DNA of 64,000 nt from Paraburkholderia dinghuensis (GCF_003837865.1 NZ_RQIS01000010.1:1-64000), one strand, 5' to 3'. Positions 43,804-52,683 are shown, numbered from the stretch's first letter. Notes: generated from the letters alone by a model not told the origin. Program-made: numbers and translations.

Positions 43804-43941
43804 TCAGAGGAAGTACCGGGCCGCGAGCGACACCGCGATGCCTGCGACGCCGATCAGCCCGAGAAACTGGAGCAGGGTGAGCGACTTGCGGGGCGTAGCG
43901 TTCGGGTTGGCCGGGAGAGGATTACGGGAAGTCATGTTCAT
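43804..43941 (-). CDS. Small single-pass membrane protein
   Basis: The 45-residue product (43 if the second ATG is used) has a polar N terminus (MNMTSRNPLPANPNATPRKS) and one hydrophobic segment (LQFLGLIGVAGIAVSLAARYFL) running to the C terminus. It lies 39 bp upstream of the rubredoxin gene in the same direction and may be cotranscribed with it. No family is recognised; a role as membrane anchor for the rubredoxin is only a guess. Confidence 0.5.
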   Translation of the reverse strand: MNMTSRNPLPANPNATPRKSLTLLQFLGLIGVAGIAVSLAARYFL

Positions 43942-44165
43942 GATGCGTGCGGTTGGACGGTGGGCGTCGAGGGCGCGGCCGGACAGGCGCGCGGCGCCAG
44001 AGTGTCGCACGATTTGACGCGTGCCGGTGCGAATCGTTGCGCGCTGCGCGCAGAGGCCGCACTGGCGCGTGCCCTACTCACCGTCGCACCGCGGCCGTGA
44101 TTATCGCCGCTAAACCGGCCCCGATTCGTGCACGAGCGCAGATGGACTATTTCCCGATGGTTGAT

Positions 44166-44723
44166 TCAGGCGAGCAGCCATCGGCGTTCCGCATACTCGA
44201 AGAGCCAGCCGACCGGCAGCGCGCACACCATGCCCAGCGCGACCTGGGCGACGCGGAACAGCGCGACGTCCCAAACCGGACCGTGCGCGGGGACGAGCAG
44301 GACGATCGTCGTCGTGATGCCCGCGAGGCGGGCGGCTGTACCCACGTTCAGACACCAGCACGCGATGATCACGATCGCCACGGCGACGAGATACACGACG
44401 ATGTTTTCATGGCCAAGCGTGGCGGCCGCGAAGCCGCCGACGCCGCCCGCGAACGCCCCGATGAGCTGGTCTCGCGACTGGCTGAGCGTGTCGGAGTAGT
44501 CGTGCTGGGTGACGGCGATTGCCGTAATGGCGGCCCAGAACGCCTGCTCGGTGTGCAGCGCGCGGCCGATGGTGTAGGCGAGACCCGCGCCGCACACGGC
44601 GCGCAGCGCCATCAGCGTGCCCTGCGCCGCGCGGCTCTTGAGCGGCAGACGTTTGAGCGCGCTCATGGCGGACTGCTGGAGCGAGGTGAGGTAGGCGAAA
44701 AGATTGCCTTGCGGATCGTGCAT
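44166..44723 (-). CDS. FUSC-family membrane protein (short)
   Basis: The 185-residue protein contains the FUSC-like block (LKSRAAQGTLMALRAVCGAGLAYTIGRALHTEQAFWAAITAIAVTQHDYSDTLSQSRDQLIGAFAG, described here by its ends) with about five membrane helices. It resembles the N-terminal half of aromatic-acid or fusaric-acid resistance pumps but lacks the cytoplasmic half, so it may be a stand-alone short form. Substrate unknown. The ATG is at MHDPQGNLF; a longer frame exists upstream without support. Confidence 0.78.
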   Translation of the reverse strand: MHDPQGNLFAYLTSLQQSAMSALKRLPLKSRAAQGTLMALRAVCGAGLAYTIGRALHTEQAFWAAITAIAVTQHDYSDTLSQSRDQLIGAFAGGVGGFAAATLGHENIVVYLVAVAIVIIACWCLNVGTAARLAGITTTIVLLVPAHGPVWDVALFRVAQVALGMVCALPVGWLFEYAERRWLLA

Positions 44724-45772
44724 CGTGCGTACCGGACGTGAGGGGCGAGTCCCGGGGCGGGCTCGCGTGCCGCCAAGAATATCAACTCTCGAGGCTTGCG
44801 ATCGTGCGCGTCGATAACGCTCGGTAACGTTCGATCGCATGGACGATTTTTTTTGAAGGAAATTACGCCGCCGATATTCGGCAACCTGCATGCCAGCAAA
44901 AAATTACCGACGAACCAGAGCGGTCCGGCTGGAATGAACCTGTTGTCACGAAAGGGGCGATAGGCGTGTTATTGCTGCGAGAGTGCGGGTGGAAATACGA
45001 TTGACGACTTCGAGACGAAGGTGAGCAGCTCAATAATCGGGATTATTTCTTGAGGCGCAAAGATGTTCGTTGTCTATCGAAAAAATCAATCGTAGATCGG
45101 AATAAATAAAAATCGGGCGGCATCCCATTATGGTGCATCGCGTGTAATTCGTAATTCGAACAATCTTCTTTTGAGCTTTCGCGCCACTCGCTGCTCAATT
45201 GAGTAAAGCTAAATACGGGCGTCTTTGGCTGCGCATTGTGTTTTGAGCCCGGGCTCCGACCAATTTCAGCCACTTGCGAAGGCATTGCGGAAATCGGGTT
45301 CAGAATCTATTAGTAATGCTCGATGTAATCAAACAAACGTGGTTTGAATTGTTGAATATGCGGGCCGATTGAAATCCATTTTATAAACGGTAATAAAGTG
45401 TGTCTTTATTCCAACGTTTCTGGAATTTTTGTGTGCATGATCAGCGCCGGATGAATAAACTGGCGGCCTGCGTAGTCGAGATTCGAGTGCATGCGATCAC
45501 CGGGCACGCCGTTTCTGATATCGATTTAATCATTTCTCGATTATTGCGTTTATCCGCCATTTCAGTAGCTGAAAAAAGACAACAGATGACGGCGAGCGTC
45601 GTACGTCTGCGCACAAAAAGACGGTGCCCAAAAGAGCAATAGCCGAAAAGCGGCCGCGACGGTTCTGTACAAACAGAACCGCTTGAAACGACAAAGGAAA
45701 CCACGTCGCCGCGCCTTTACGGGCGGTGGATTTCGGAACGTCGTCCTCTGGACTGTCTTGGAGTCAAGAAGC
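44724..45772. other. Long intergenic region upstream of the second porin
   Basis: About 1050 bp between divergent genes. The segment from about 45000 to 45600 is clearly lower in GC than its surroundings. Short frames occur on both strands but none has a ribosome site plus recognisable motif. It must contain the porin promoter and a long leader. Confidence 0.45.
45660..45681. other. Stem-loop in the leader of the second porin
   Basis: CGGTTCTGT-ACAA-ACAGAACCG is a perfect 9-bp stem with a 4-nt loop, about 90 bases before the porin start. It could be an operator or a leader RNA hairpin. Confidence 0.5.
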
Positions 45773-46951
45773 ATGAGAAAGAAACTTCTGGCCGCAAGCC
45801 TGATGGGCTTCTTCGCTGCAAGCGCGGCTCACGCGCAGAGCAGCGTCACACTGTACGGTTCGCTCGACGCAGGTCTCGTCTACGTGAACAACGTGGCCGG
45901 CGGCGGCCACGCCTGGGTGCAGAGTTCGAGTGCGCTATCCCCGACGTACTTCGGGCTGCGGGGCGCCGAAGATCTCGGCGGCGGGCTCAAGGCGATCTTC
46001 ACCTTGGAGAACGGCTTCAACCTGAACAACGGCACGCTCGGGAATTCCGGCACGATGTTCAACCGCAAGGCTTTTGTCGGCCTGCAGAGCGACCAGTATG
46101 GCTCGCTCACGCTGGGCCGCCAGTACGACTTCGTGGCCGAAGACCTTGGACCGCTGTCTTCGGCGGGGCAGAACGCCGGGGTCCAGGTCGCAGGTCATCC
46201 GTTCAACAACGACAACGTCGCAGCGCTTTACTCGCTCGCCAACACGATCAAGTACACCAGCGCGAACTATTCGGGCTTCCAGCTCGGTGGCATGTACGGC
46301 TTCAGCAACTCGACGGACTTCGCGAATAACCGCTCGTACAGCTTCGGCGCGACGTACAACAACGGCCCGCTCAGCGTCGGCGCGGCCTATCTGCAGATCA
46401 ACAACAATCCGAACGCCGCGTTCAATACGGCCGGCACGTTGAATCCAGCGTCAGCGACCATCATCGCGGAGACGCAGCGTTCGTATGGCATCGGTGGCAC
46501 GTACGCGTTCGGACCCGCGAAGGTCGGCCTTCTGTTCACGCGCTCCCAGTATTTCAACCTCGCCGGGATTGCGCAGGGCGGCGTTTCGCCGTCGATCACG
46601 ACAGGGCAGGGGCTGAACATCAACAACTATGAAATCAACGGCACGTACAGCGTGACCCCGGCGTTCGCGCTGCTCGGTTCGTACACGTTCTCGGACGGCA
46701 AGTCGGGTGGCGGCGCGGTGACGGGCGGCAACCAGTTCCCGAAGTGGCACACGGCGATGCTCGGCGCCGACTACGCATTCAGCCGCCGCACCGATGTGTA
46801 TCTCGCCGCCGTCTACCAGCACGCGACTGGCTCGCTCGGCCTGAACCCCGACGGTACGGCGGCGCCCAACGTCGCGGCGATCAGCACGCTGCCGCCGTCG
46901 TCGACGGAGAACCAGGTCGCCGCGGCGATCGGGCTGCGTCATCGCTTCTGA
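45773..46951 (+). CDS. Gram-negative trimeric porin, OmpC-like
   Basis: The 392-residue protein has a 21-residue signal peptide (MRKKLLAASLMGFFAASAAHA) and the mature start QSSVTLYGSLDAGLVY. It carries the conserved YFGLRGAEDLGGGLKAIF block, ends in ...GLRHRF and should be a 16-strand outer-membrane diffusion channel. The ATG is that of the signal peptide; the frame is open 30 codons further upstream without coding character. It is followed by a strong terminator. The long low-GC upstream region suggests complex control. Confidence 0.93.
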   Translation: MRKKLLAASLMGFFAASAAHAQSSVTLYGSLDAGLVYVNNVAGGGHAWVQSSSALSPTYFGLRGAEDLGGGLKAIFTLENGFNLNNGTLGNSGTMFNRKAFVGLQSDQYGSLTLGRQYDFVAEDLGPLSSAGQNAGVQVAGHPFNNDNVAALYSLANTIKYTSANYSGFQLGGMYGFSNSTDFANNRSYSFGATYNNGPLSVGAAYLQINNNPNAAFNTAGTLNPASATIIAETQRSYGIGGTYAFGPAKVGLLFTRSQYFNLAGIAQGGVSPSITTGQGLNINNYEINGTYSVTPAFALLGSYTFSDGKSGGGAVTGGNQFPKWHTAMLGADYAFSRRTDVYLAAVYQHATGSLGLNPDGTAAPNVAAISTLPPSSTENQVAAAIGLRHRF

Positions 46952-47000
46952 GCGATACGTCGTGCGCTGGATGTGGGGCGTCTGGTGACGCGAGAGGCGA

Positions 47001-47037
47001 CGCGCACGCGGGAAACTTCCCGCGTGCGCGTTTTTTT
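47001..47037 (+). terminator. Rho-independent terminator after the second porin
   Basis: A perfect 12-bp GC stem (CGCGCACGCGGG, loop AAACTT, CCCGCGTGCGCG) is followed by seven T residues, 50 bp past the stop codon. Confidence 0.95.
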
Positions 47038-47110
47038 GGTGGCTGCGGATGACATGCTTTCCGCGAAACGACAATGGACGCCGTCCGGTCGAACATCTCT
47101 TACCGGACGA

Positions 47111-47851
47111 TCAAGCCCGCGGCTTCGCTTGAGAGGAGCGACGGCGTACCGGTGTACCCACGCGCAGACCGCCCCGGATATCACCACTTACATTCGACGC
47201 CTCAGCCAGACAGTGCTTACGCAACTGTCGCGCCGCGTGCCGCAGGTCGCGTTCGATCGCGCGCCGCACGCCTTCGGCATCGCGGCGCTTGAGCCGCCGT
47301 ATCAGGCCATCGTGGGCGTCGTTGAGCGATGCCGCAAAAATGCTGTCGTCGAACAGCAGGTTCGAGATCGGACCGACTTGCAGCCACACCGTCTCGATCA
47401 GCTCGACGAGCAGCGGCGATCCGCTCGCGCGGTACAGCATGAGGTGGAAGTCTTCGTTGGCGTCCAGATAACGCGCGGGTTTGTTATCGGCCAGGGCATC
47501 GGCCATCTGCGCACACAGCGCGTCGAGTTGTGCGATTTCGTCGTCCGCAAGCCGCGCGGTGGCGAGACTCGCCGCCTCGCCTTCGAGCATTACACGCACG
47601 TTCAGCACGTCGTCGAATTGCGCGCGCGTGAGTTGCGGCACCAGCACGCCGCGGTTGGGCAGGTTCACGAGCGCCGATTCTGCCGCGAGCCGAACGAGCG
47701 CCGCGCGCACCGGCATCTCGCCCACACCCAGTTGTTCGGCGAGCGCGTGGATGCGCAGCCGTTCGCCGGGCACGAAGCGTCCGAGGCTCAACCATCTGCG
47801 CAGCGTGGCGTAGGTCTCGTCCTGAAGCGACTGGTGCGCGCGCGTTTTCAT
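47111..47851 (-). CDS. GntR-family regulator, FCD (FadR-like) domain
   Basis: The 246-residue protein has an N-terminal winged helix (about residues 8-75: LQDETYATLRRWLSLGRFVPGERLRIHALAEQLGVGEMPVRAAL, given by its ends) and a helical FCD effector domain (about 85-215, with the metal-site region ANEDFHLMLYRASGSPLL). It lies 25 bp after the aminotransferase gene, so the pair is one operon. Two TTTGATCAAA palindromes upstream of the aminotransferase are good candidates for its operators. The effector is probably an organic or amino acid. Confidence 0.9.
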   Translation of the reverse strand: MKTRAHQSLQDETYATLRRWLSLGRFVPGERLRIHALAEQLGVGEMPVRAALVRLAAESALVNLPNRGVLVPQLTRAQFDDVLNVRVMLEGEAASLATARLADDEIAQLDALCAQMADALADNKPARYLDANEDFHLMLYRASGSPLLVELIETVWLQVGPISNLLFDDSIFAASLNDAHDGLIRRLKRRDAEGVRRAIERDLRHAARQLRKHCLAEASNVSGDIRGGLRVGTPVRRRSSQAKPRA

Positions 47852-47876
47852 CGCGATGCGTCCGGTGCGGCGGGGC

Positions 47877-49235
47877 TCATTTCAATTCCGTCACGCATGC
47901 GTCGAATGCTTCGAGCAGGCGGTCCACATCGGCGGACGTGGTGTCGGGGCACACGAGCATCATGTTGTGGAACGGCGTAATCAGTACGCCGCGGTTCAAC
48001 AGATACAGATGCACGATGTGTTCGAGTTCGTCGTCCATCACCGCGCGGGCTTCGGTGCCATTGCGCGGCGGAGTAGCGCAGAACTGGAACTCGGTGCGAG
48101 CGCCCACGCGTGTGACGCACCACGGCAGGTTATGGCGAGCGATCGTTGCGGCAAGGCCATCGGCGAGCCGTTGCGCCAGCGCGAACATGTGCTCGTACGC
48201 GGAAACGGTCATCACTTCGGTCAGCGTTGCGCGCATCGCACTCATCGAGAGCATGTTCGCCGTGAGCGTCGTGCCGATGCCCGAATGTCCGGGCGGCGCG
48301 TCGTGCTTCGCCTGCTGCGCGCGTGCGGCGAAATCTGCGGAAAAGCCGTAGACCGCGCAGGGGACACCGCCGCCCACGGGCTTGCCGAGCACGAACAGAT
48401 CGGGCTCGATGCCGTGCTCGCGCGCATAGCCGCGCGGGCCGCTGCTGATCGTGTGCGTCTCGTCGATGGCGAGCAGCGTGCCGTAGCGGCGCATGAGCGC
48501 TTGCGCGTCGCGCCAGAAGCCGGGTTCGGGCAGCACCATGCCGACGTTGGTCATCGCAGGCTCGGCCAGCACGCACGCGACTTCGCCATCGGCGAGCGCT
48601 TTTTCCAGCGCGTCGAGATCGTTGAACTCCACCACGCGCGTGTAGGGCAACAGGTCCTGTACCTGGCCGAGCAGGCTCGCGCGTTGCGTCGGTACGCCGT
48701 CGACGAGATCGACGAATACGTCGTCCACCGTGCCGTGATAGCAGCCGTTGAACACGACGATCTGCTTGCGTCCCGTCGCGGCGCGCGCCCAGCGCAGTGC
48801 GAAGCGGTTCGCGTCGCTGGCGGTCATCGCAAACTGCCAGTACGGCAGGCCGAAGCGGTCCGCGAGCGCTTCGGCCACCACCGCGGCGTCCTCGCCTGGC
48901 AGCATCGTCGTGAACCCGCGCTGCGCCTGCGCCGCGACGGCGCGTGCGACTGGCTCCGGCGCGTGGCCGAACATCGCGCCCGTGTCGCCGAGGCAGAAGT
49001 CGGCGTAGCGGTGGCCGTCGGCGTCGGTGAAGGTCGCGCCGCGCGCCGCTTCGACATAGAGCGAGAACGGCGTCGACCAGTCATTCATCCAGTGCAGCGG
49101 CACGCCGAACAGCAGATGCTGTGCGGCGCGTGCGGAAAGCGAGCGCGACTTCGGGCGCGCCGCAATGAAGGCTTCGCGTTCACGTGCGAGAACGCGCTGC
49201 GCGCGGTCCCAGTTCACGCCTTGACGGGTTTGCAT
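47877..49235 (-). CDS. Class III aminotransferase (glutamate-semialdehyde aminomutase-like)
   Basis: The 452-residue PLP enzyme has FADFCLGDTGAMFGHAPEPV-type N-terminal features, the phosphate-binding segment TASDANRFALRWARAATGR, the PLP-ring Asp in LLAIDETHTISSGPRGY and the Schiff-base lysine in DLFVLGKPVGGGVPCAVYG. It resembles glutamate-1-semialdehyde aminomutase more than SpuC. HemL itself would be expected in a housekeeping setting, so this copy, paired with a GntR regulator, is probably a catabolic transaminase of unknown substrate. The start at MQTRQGVNW is preferred over an ATG seven codons upstream. Confidence 0.83.
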   Translation of the reverse strand: MQTRQGVNWDRAQRVLAREREAFIAARPKSRSLSARAAQHLLFGVPLHWMNDWSTPFSLYVEAARGATFTDADGHRYADFCLGDTGAMFGHAPEPVARAVAAQAQRGFTTMLPGEDAAVVAEALADRFGLPYWQFAMTASDANRFALRWARAATGRKQIVVFNGCYHGTVDDVFVDLVDGVPTQRASLLGQVQDLLPYTRVVEFNDLDALEKALADGEVACVLAEPAMTNVGMVLPEPGFWRDAQALMRRYGTLLAIDETHTISSGPRGYAREHGIEPDLFVLGKPVGGGVPCAVYGFSADFAARAQQAKHDAPPGHSGIGTTLTANMLSMSAMRATLTEVMTVSAYEHMFALAQRLADGLAATIARHNLPWCVTRVGARTEFQFCATPPRNGTEARAVMDDELEHIVHLYLLNRGVLITPFHNMMLVCPDTTSADVDRLLEAFDACVTELK

Positions 49236-49293
49236 GGGGCGTCTCCTGTGTGCCATTTCCGGACATGCGCAGGGTGTCAGCGGCGCGCGTCAC

Positions 49294-49307
49294 GATTTGA
49301 TCAAATC
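49294..49307. promoter_or_regulatory. Candidate GntR operator 1
   Basis: GATTTGATCAAATC is a perfect 14-bp palindrome, about 60 bp upstream of the aminotransferase start. It shares the core ATTTGATCAAAT with a second site 39 bp away, close to four helical turns. Confidence 0.6.
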
Positions 49308-49331
49308 ATCGCACGGGAGGCAGGGGAAAGT

Positions 49332-49347
49332 AAATTTGATCAAATTT
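49332..49347. promoter_or_regulatory. Candidate GntR operator 2
   Basis: AAATTTGATCAAATTT is a perfect 16-bp palindrome with the same core. It lies between the aminotransferase promoter side and the end of the sulP gene. Confidence 0.6.
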
Positions 49348-49373
49348 CAGGGAATAAGGCGGGGATCGCCAGA

Positions 49374-51038
49374 TCATTGCGCCGCTTTCTGTGCGTCGAG
49401 CAGCGAGCGCACGCAGACGTCCACGCTAAGTTCGTGCAACGATTCGACCGGCAGTGCTTCGGTCGTCGCGCGCGCGAGCACGCGCAGCGCGCGTGGCTTC
49501 AGACGCGCGAGCACGAGCCGGCGGCCGTCGCGTGCCATTTCGGCGGCGTAGGTCTGCAGCGCCTCGATCGACGATCCGTCGATGTCGCCCGATTCTTCGA
49601 GGCTGATGATCGTGTACCGCACGGTGTCGCCCTGCGACGCCGCGAGCGTACGCAAATACGCGAGCACGCGCTCGACGTTGGCGAAAAAGAGCGGCGCTTC
49701 GGGCCGCACGATCAGCATGCCCGGCACCGGCTGGGCGTCCTGGTGGCTGCGGGTATCGACGAAATCGTGGGTGTCGCCGAGCCGCCCCAGTACGCTGACA
49801 TTGGGCTCGGAGAGCTTGCGCAGCGTCCAGAGCAGGCTCACGGCGATGGCGAGGAGCAGGCCGTCCAGCACGCCGAGCAAGAGCACTGCGAGGCAGGCGC
49901 CGAGCACGAGAAAGCGGTCGCGCCGCCACTTCAGGTAAGGCGCGAAAATGCGAGGGTCGATCGTGTGGCCCACCGCGTGTATCACGATGGCCGCGAGCAC
50001 GGGCTCCGGAATGAGCGCGATCTGCGGTAGCAGGAGCGTGGCCATCAATGCGATGACGGCGGCAGCGCTCCATGCGGCCACACGCGTCTGGGCGCCCGCT
50101 CCCTCGTTGGCCGAGGTCGCCGAATAGCCTGCGCCCACCGGCATGCCGCCGAGCAGCCCCGAGAACAAATTGCTCGCACCGAGCGCGGCGAGATCGCGGT
50201 TCGGCGAGAACGGGTCGTCGTGCTTCAAGGCGAAGCCGCGTATCGAGCCATACGATTCCGCGTAGGTGATGAGCATCATCGCAAAGGCCAGTTCGCCGCA
50301 GCGCAGCCATTGGGTGCGCTCGAGATCGGGTGCGCCGAAGCTGATGTGAGCGAGGTCGATGTGACCCACCTGTGGGATGCCGTACTGCGACAGATCGACG
50401 GCATAGCCGAGCCCGATGGCGAGCACGATGACGATGAGTGTCGCGGGCATGCGCGGCCAGCGCTTGAGCACGCTGAGAATGACGAGCGCGACGATGGCGA
50501 GCACGCCGCCATAGACGTGCCATCGGCTCGACGCCCTCAGCAGCCCCCACAGATAACGCGGTGCGTCCGAGTGCGCGGGGCTCACCTGCAGCGCGAGACC
50601 GAGCTGCTTGAGGACGATGGTGATGGCGAGCCCGAATGTGAAGCCGCGCAGAACGGGCTTGGCGATGAAATCGGACATGTTGCCGAGGCGCGCGGCGCTC
50701 GCGACGAGGAAGAACAGGCCAGTCATGATGACGATGCCCGCGCCGATCAAAAGCCGCGTGGCGGGGTCGCCGCCCGACGCGGAGAGCGTGACGGCGGCGA
50801 GGACGGCGGCCGACGAGGACGTCGACGATACAACGGCAAAACGGCTGTTGCCGATCACGCCATAGAGCACGAGGCCGACGAGCAGCGCGATGATACCGGC
50901 CTGGGGCGGGACGTTGCCGATATTGGCATAGGCAACGGCTTCGGGCAGCAGCAGGCCGGCGATTGCGCAGCCGGCGAGGAGGTCCTTGAGGTGGCGATCA
51001 AAGAAGCCGGGTGGGGCGTCTGGTGTGGCCGTGGGCAT
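49374..51038 (-). CDS. SulP-family anion transporter with STAS domain
   Basis: The 554-residue protein has the SulP N terminus (LKDLLAGCAIAGLLLPEAVAYANIGNVPPQAGI), about 12 membrane segments and the block SNLFSGLLGGMPVGAGYSATSANEGAG. A C-terminal cytoplasmic STAS domain (about residues 440-545) contains LEESGDIDGSSIEAL. It would import sulfate, bicarbonate or a dicarboxylate with protons or sodium. The ATG at MPTATPDAPP is chosen. It shows no clear operon partner. The substrate is not determined. Confidence 0.88.
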   Translation of the reverse strand: MPTATPDAPPGFFDRHLKDLLAGCAIAGLLLPEAVAYANIGNVPPQAGIIALLVGLVLYGVIGNSRFAVVSSTSSSAAVLAAVTLSASGGDPATRLLIGAGIVIMTGLFFLVASAARLGNMSDFIAKPVLRGFTFGLAITIVLKQLGLALQVSPAHSDAPRYLWGLLRASSRWHVYGGVLAIVALVILSVLKRWPRMPATLIVIVLAIGLGYAVDLSQYGIPQVGHIDLAHISFGAPDLERTQWLRCGELAFAMMLITYAESYGSIRGFALKHDDPFSPNRDLAALGASNLFSGLLGGMPVGAGYSATSANEGAGAQTRVAAWSAAAVIALMATLLLPQIALIPEPVLAAIVIHAVGHTIDPRIFAPYLKWRRDRFLVLGACLAVLLLGVLDGLLLAIAVSLLWTLRKLSEPNVSVLGRLGDTHDFVDTRSHQDAQPVPGMLIVRPEAPLFFANVERVLAYLRTLAASQGDTVRYTIISLEESGDIDGSSIEALQTYAAEMARDGRRLVLARLKPRALRVLARATTEALPVESLHELSVDVCVRSLLDAQKAAQ

Positions 51039-51169
51039 GGCGTGCCTCCCATCTTTGTATTGTCTGGCGTGTGACCGGGGAGGGAATGGTAGCGCAGACG
51101 CGGGGTGACTTCGGACATATCGAACAACGCGGGCAGCGGATGAAACCGCGCGAGCGTGAACAACGTGTC

Positions 51170-51337
51170 CAGGGTCGTCTGCCCTACGCACTGCGGAGAT
51201 TTTCAGGTGCGCATCCTCGTATCAACCTTGAAATTGTTGTGGCTTCGAGGGACGTGCTATCGGAGCGGTTTGTCGGCGGCGGGCTGGATGTACTGATCGC
51301 CGATCGAGCAGCAGGTCAGGCCGAAGCGCAGGTGTAG
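51170..51337 (+). pseudogene. Fragment of a LysR-type regulator effector domain
   Basis: About 55 codons encode a stretch typical of the LysR substrate-binding domain: LPYALRRFSGAHPRINLEI, then VLSERFVGGGLDVLIADR. It stops at a TAG soon after. No helix-turn-helix region precedes it: the sequence upstream runs into the start of the divergent sulP gene. It is best read as a relic of a lost regulator gene. The match is by eye and the fragment is short. Confidence 0.55.
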
Positions 51338-51370
51338 GCAGGCGCCAGGCTATCGCAGTGCAACAGCAAC

Positions 51371-51405
51371 GAAAAAAGGCGCGATGCGTTTCTTGCATCG
51401 CGCCT
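51371..51405 (-). terminator. Rho-independent terminator after doxX
   Basis: The 11-bp perfect stem AGGCGCGATGC / GCATCGCGCCT (7-nt loop) is followed by TTTTTT on the minus strand, just past the DoxX stop. Confidence 0.88.
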
Positions 51406-51427
51406 TGTTGCGTTTGCGCCTGTGCGC

Positions 51428-51841
51428 TTACTTCCGGTCGATCGAGAAGCGTCCCGGACCGGCCACGGCGAGCGCCAGCAGGCCGCCCGCGATGCTGACG
51501 TTCTTGTAGAAGTTGATCATGTTCATCATCTGTTCGGTGCCGGTCATGTTCCAGAAGTGATGTCCGATGATTGCGGTGCCGACGGTATAGAGCGCGAGCA
51601 GCACGGCGAGCGGGCGCGTATAGAAGCCGACGAGAATCAGGATGCCCACGACGAATTCCATGACGACGGCGATGATCGCCGACACCATCGGCACCGGTGC
51701 GCCGACATGCGTCATGTAATCCACCGTGCCCGAAAAGCCGGTGAGTTTGGTCCAGCCGAACAGCACGAACAGCGAGGCGAGCAGGATGCGCGAGACAAGC
51801 AGGACTGTGTCGCTACCCGGGCCGAACAGGTTGTATCGCAT
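51428..51841 (-). CDS. DoxX-family membrane protein
   Basis: The 137-residue protein has four hydrophobic helices. DoxX features are RILLASLFVLFGWTKLTGFSGTVDYM near the N terminus and the GFYTRPLAVLLALYTVGTAIIGHHFW block. Such small inner-membrane proteins are linked to redox or thiol-stress functions, but no reaction is fixed. It lies 116 bp after the pirin gene in the same direction, with a strong palindrome between, and is followed by its own terminator. Confidence 0.88.
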   Translation of the reverse strand: MRYNLFGPGSDTVLLVSRILLASLFVLFGWTKLTGFSGTVDYMTHVGAPVPMVSAIIAVVMEFVVGILILVGFYTRPLAVLLALYTVGTAIIGHHFWNMTGTEQMMNMINFYKNVSIAGGLLALAVAGPGRFSIDRK

Positions 51842-51907
51842 GTTTATCTCCGAATTGTTGACGTCGTTTGAAGAGTTTTTGCTGCTTCTGTTGAATATGC
51901 GCTGCCC

Positions 51908-51937
51908 GTATGAGAGGCCCGCGCGGGCCTCTCATAC
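51908..51937. other. 30-bp perfect palindrome between pirin and doxX
   Basis: The half GTATGAGAGGCCCGC is followed by its exact reverse complement. No U-run follows on either strand. As RNA it would form a long hairpin able to slow read-through from pirin into doxX; as DNA it could be a binding site. Confidence 0.7.
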
Positions 51938-51957
51938 AGAGTAGGCAATCTGGCGCG

Positions 51958-52683
51958 TTACGACCAGAGTTCCGAAACTTCGATGTTGCGAAGGTCGAAG
52001 ACCAGCACTTCGGCGTCGTCGCCGTTGCTCAAGGTCAGTTCGCGTTCGTTGCGGATACGCGCACCGTCGCCTTCGCCCATCGTCACGCCATTCACGCTCA
52101 CACTGCCGCGTGCAACGTGCACGTAGACGTAGCGGTTCGCGTCGACGTCGAGCTTCGCGGTCTCGGCGCCGTCGAAGAGACCGGCGTAGACGCGCGTGTC
52201 CTGGCGCAGCACGAGCGAGTCTTCGGCGCCGTCCGGCGAGAGCACGAGGCGCAGCTTGCCGCGCTTTTCGGCTTCGGGGATGTTCTTCTGGTCATAGCGC
52301 GGTTGCGCCTTCTGCACCGACGGCGCGATCCAGATCTGCAGAAAGTGCACCGGCTCGCTCGTCGAGTGGTTGAACTCGCTGTGCGTGATGCCCGTGCCCG
52401 CGCTCATCAACTGAACGTCGCCGGGAACGATCACCGAACCCGTGCCCATCGAATCCTTGTGCTCGAGCGCGCCTTCCAGCACGTACGAGAAGATTTCCAT
52501 GTCGCGGTGCGGATGCTTGCCGAAGCCGCGCCCCGGGCTGACGCGATCGTCGTTGATGACGAGCAGGTCCGAGAAGCCGATCTGCGCCGGATCGTAGTAG
52601 TTCGCGAAAGAGAACGTGTGACGCGAGCTGAGCCAGCCGTGTTCGCCACGACCGCGTTGGTCTGCCTTGCGAAGTTCAATCAT
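51958..52683 (-). CDS. Pirin-family protein (YhhW-like bicupin)
   Basis: The 241-residue protein has the pirin N-terminal cupin with metal-binding residues in FGKHPHRDMEIFSYVLEGALEHKDS and THSEFNHS, and a shorter C-terminal cupin. Family members such as E. coli YhhW have quercetinase activity; others bind partners. It is divergent from a LysR gene by 111 bp and upstream of doxX. The LysR-pirin-DoxX arrangement is common in Burkholderia and suggests a redox-stress or flavonoid response. Confidence 0.9.
   Translation of the reverse strand: MIELRKADQRGRGEHGWLSSRHTFSFANYYDPAQIGFSDLLVINDDRVSPGRGFGKHPHRDMEIFSYVLEGALEHKDSMGTGSVIVPGDVQLMSAGTGITHSEFNHSTSEPVHFLQIWIAPSVQKAQPRYDQKNIPEAEKRGKLRLVLSPDGAEDSLVLRQDTRVYAGLFDGAETAKLDVDANRYVYVHVARGSVSVNGVTMGEGDGARIRNERELTLSNGDDAEVLVFDLRNIEVSELWS

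Noticed and set aside
45043-45642. Two 80-codon frames in the leader region of the second porin
   Set aside because: Low-GC intergenic DNA with no ribosome site or similarity to known proteins; they look like chance frames.
47856-50030. Plus-strand frame of over 700 codons opposite the aminotransferase and sulP
   Set aside because: Spans two real genes in antisense and their intergenic operators; no motif or ribosome site.
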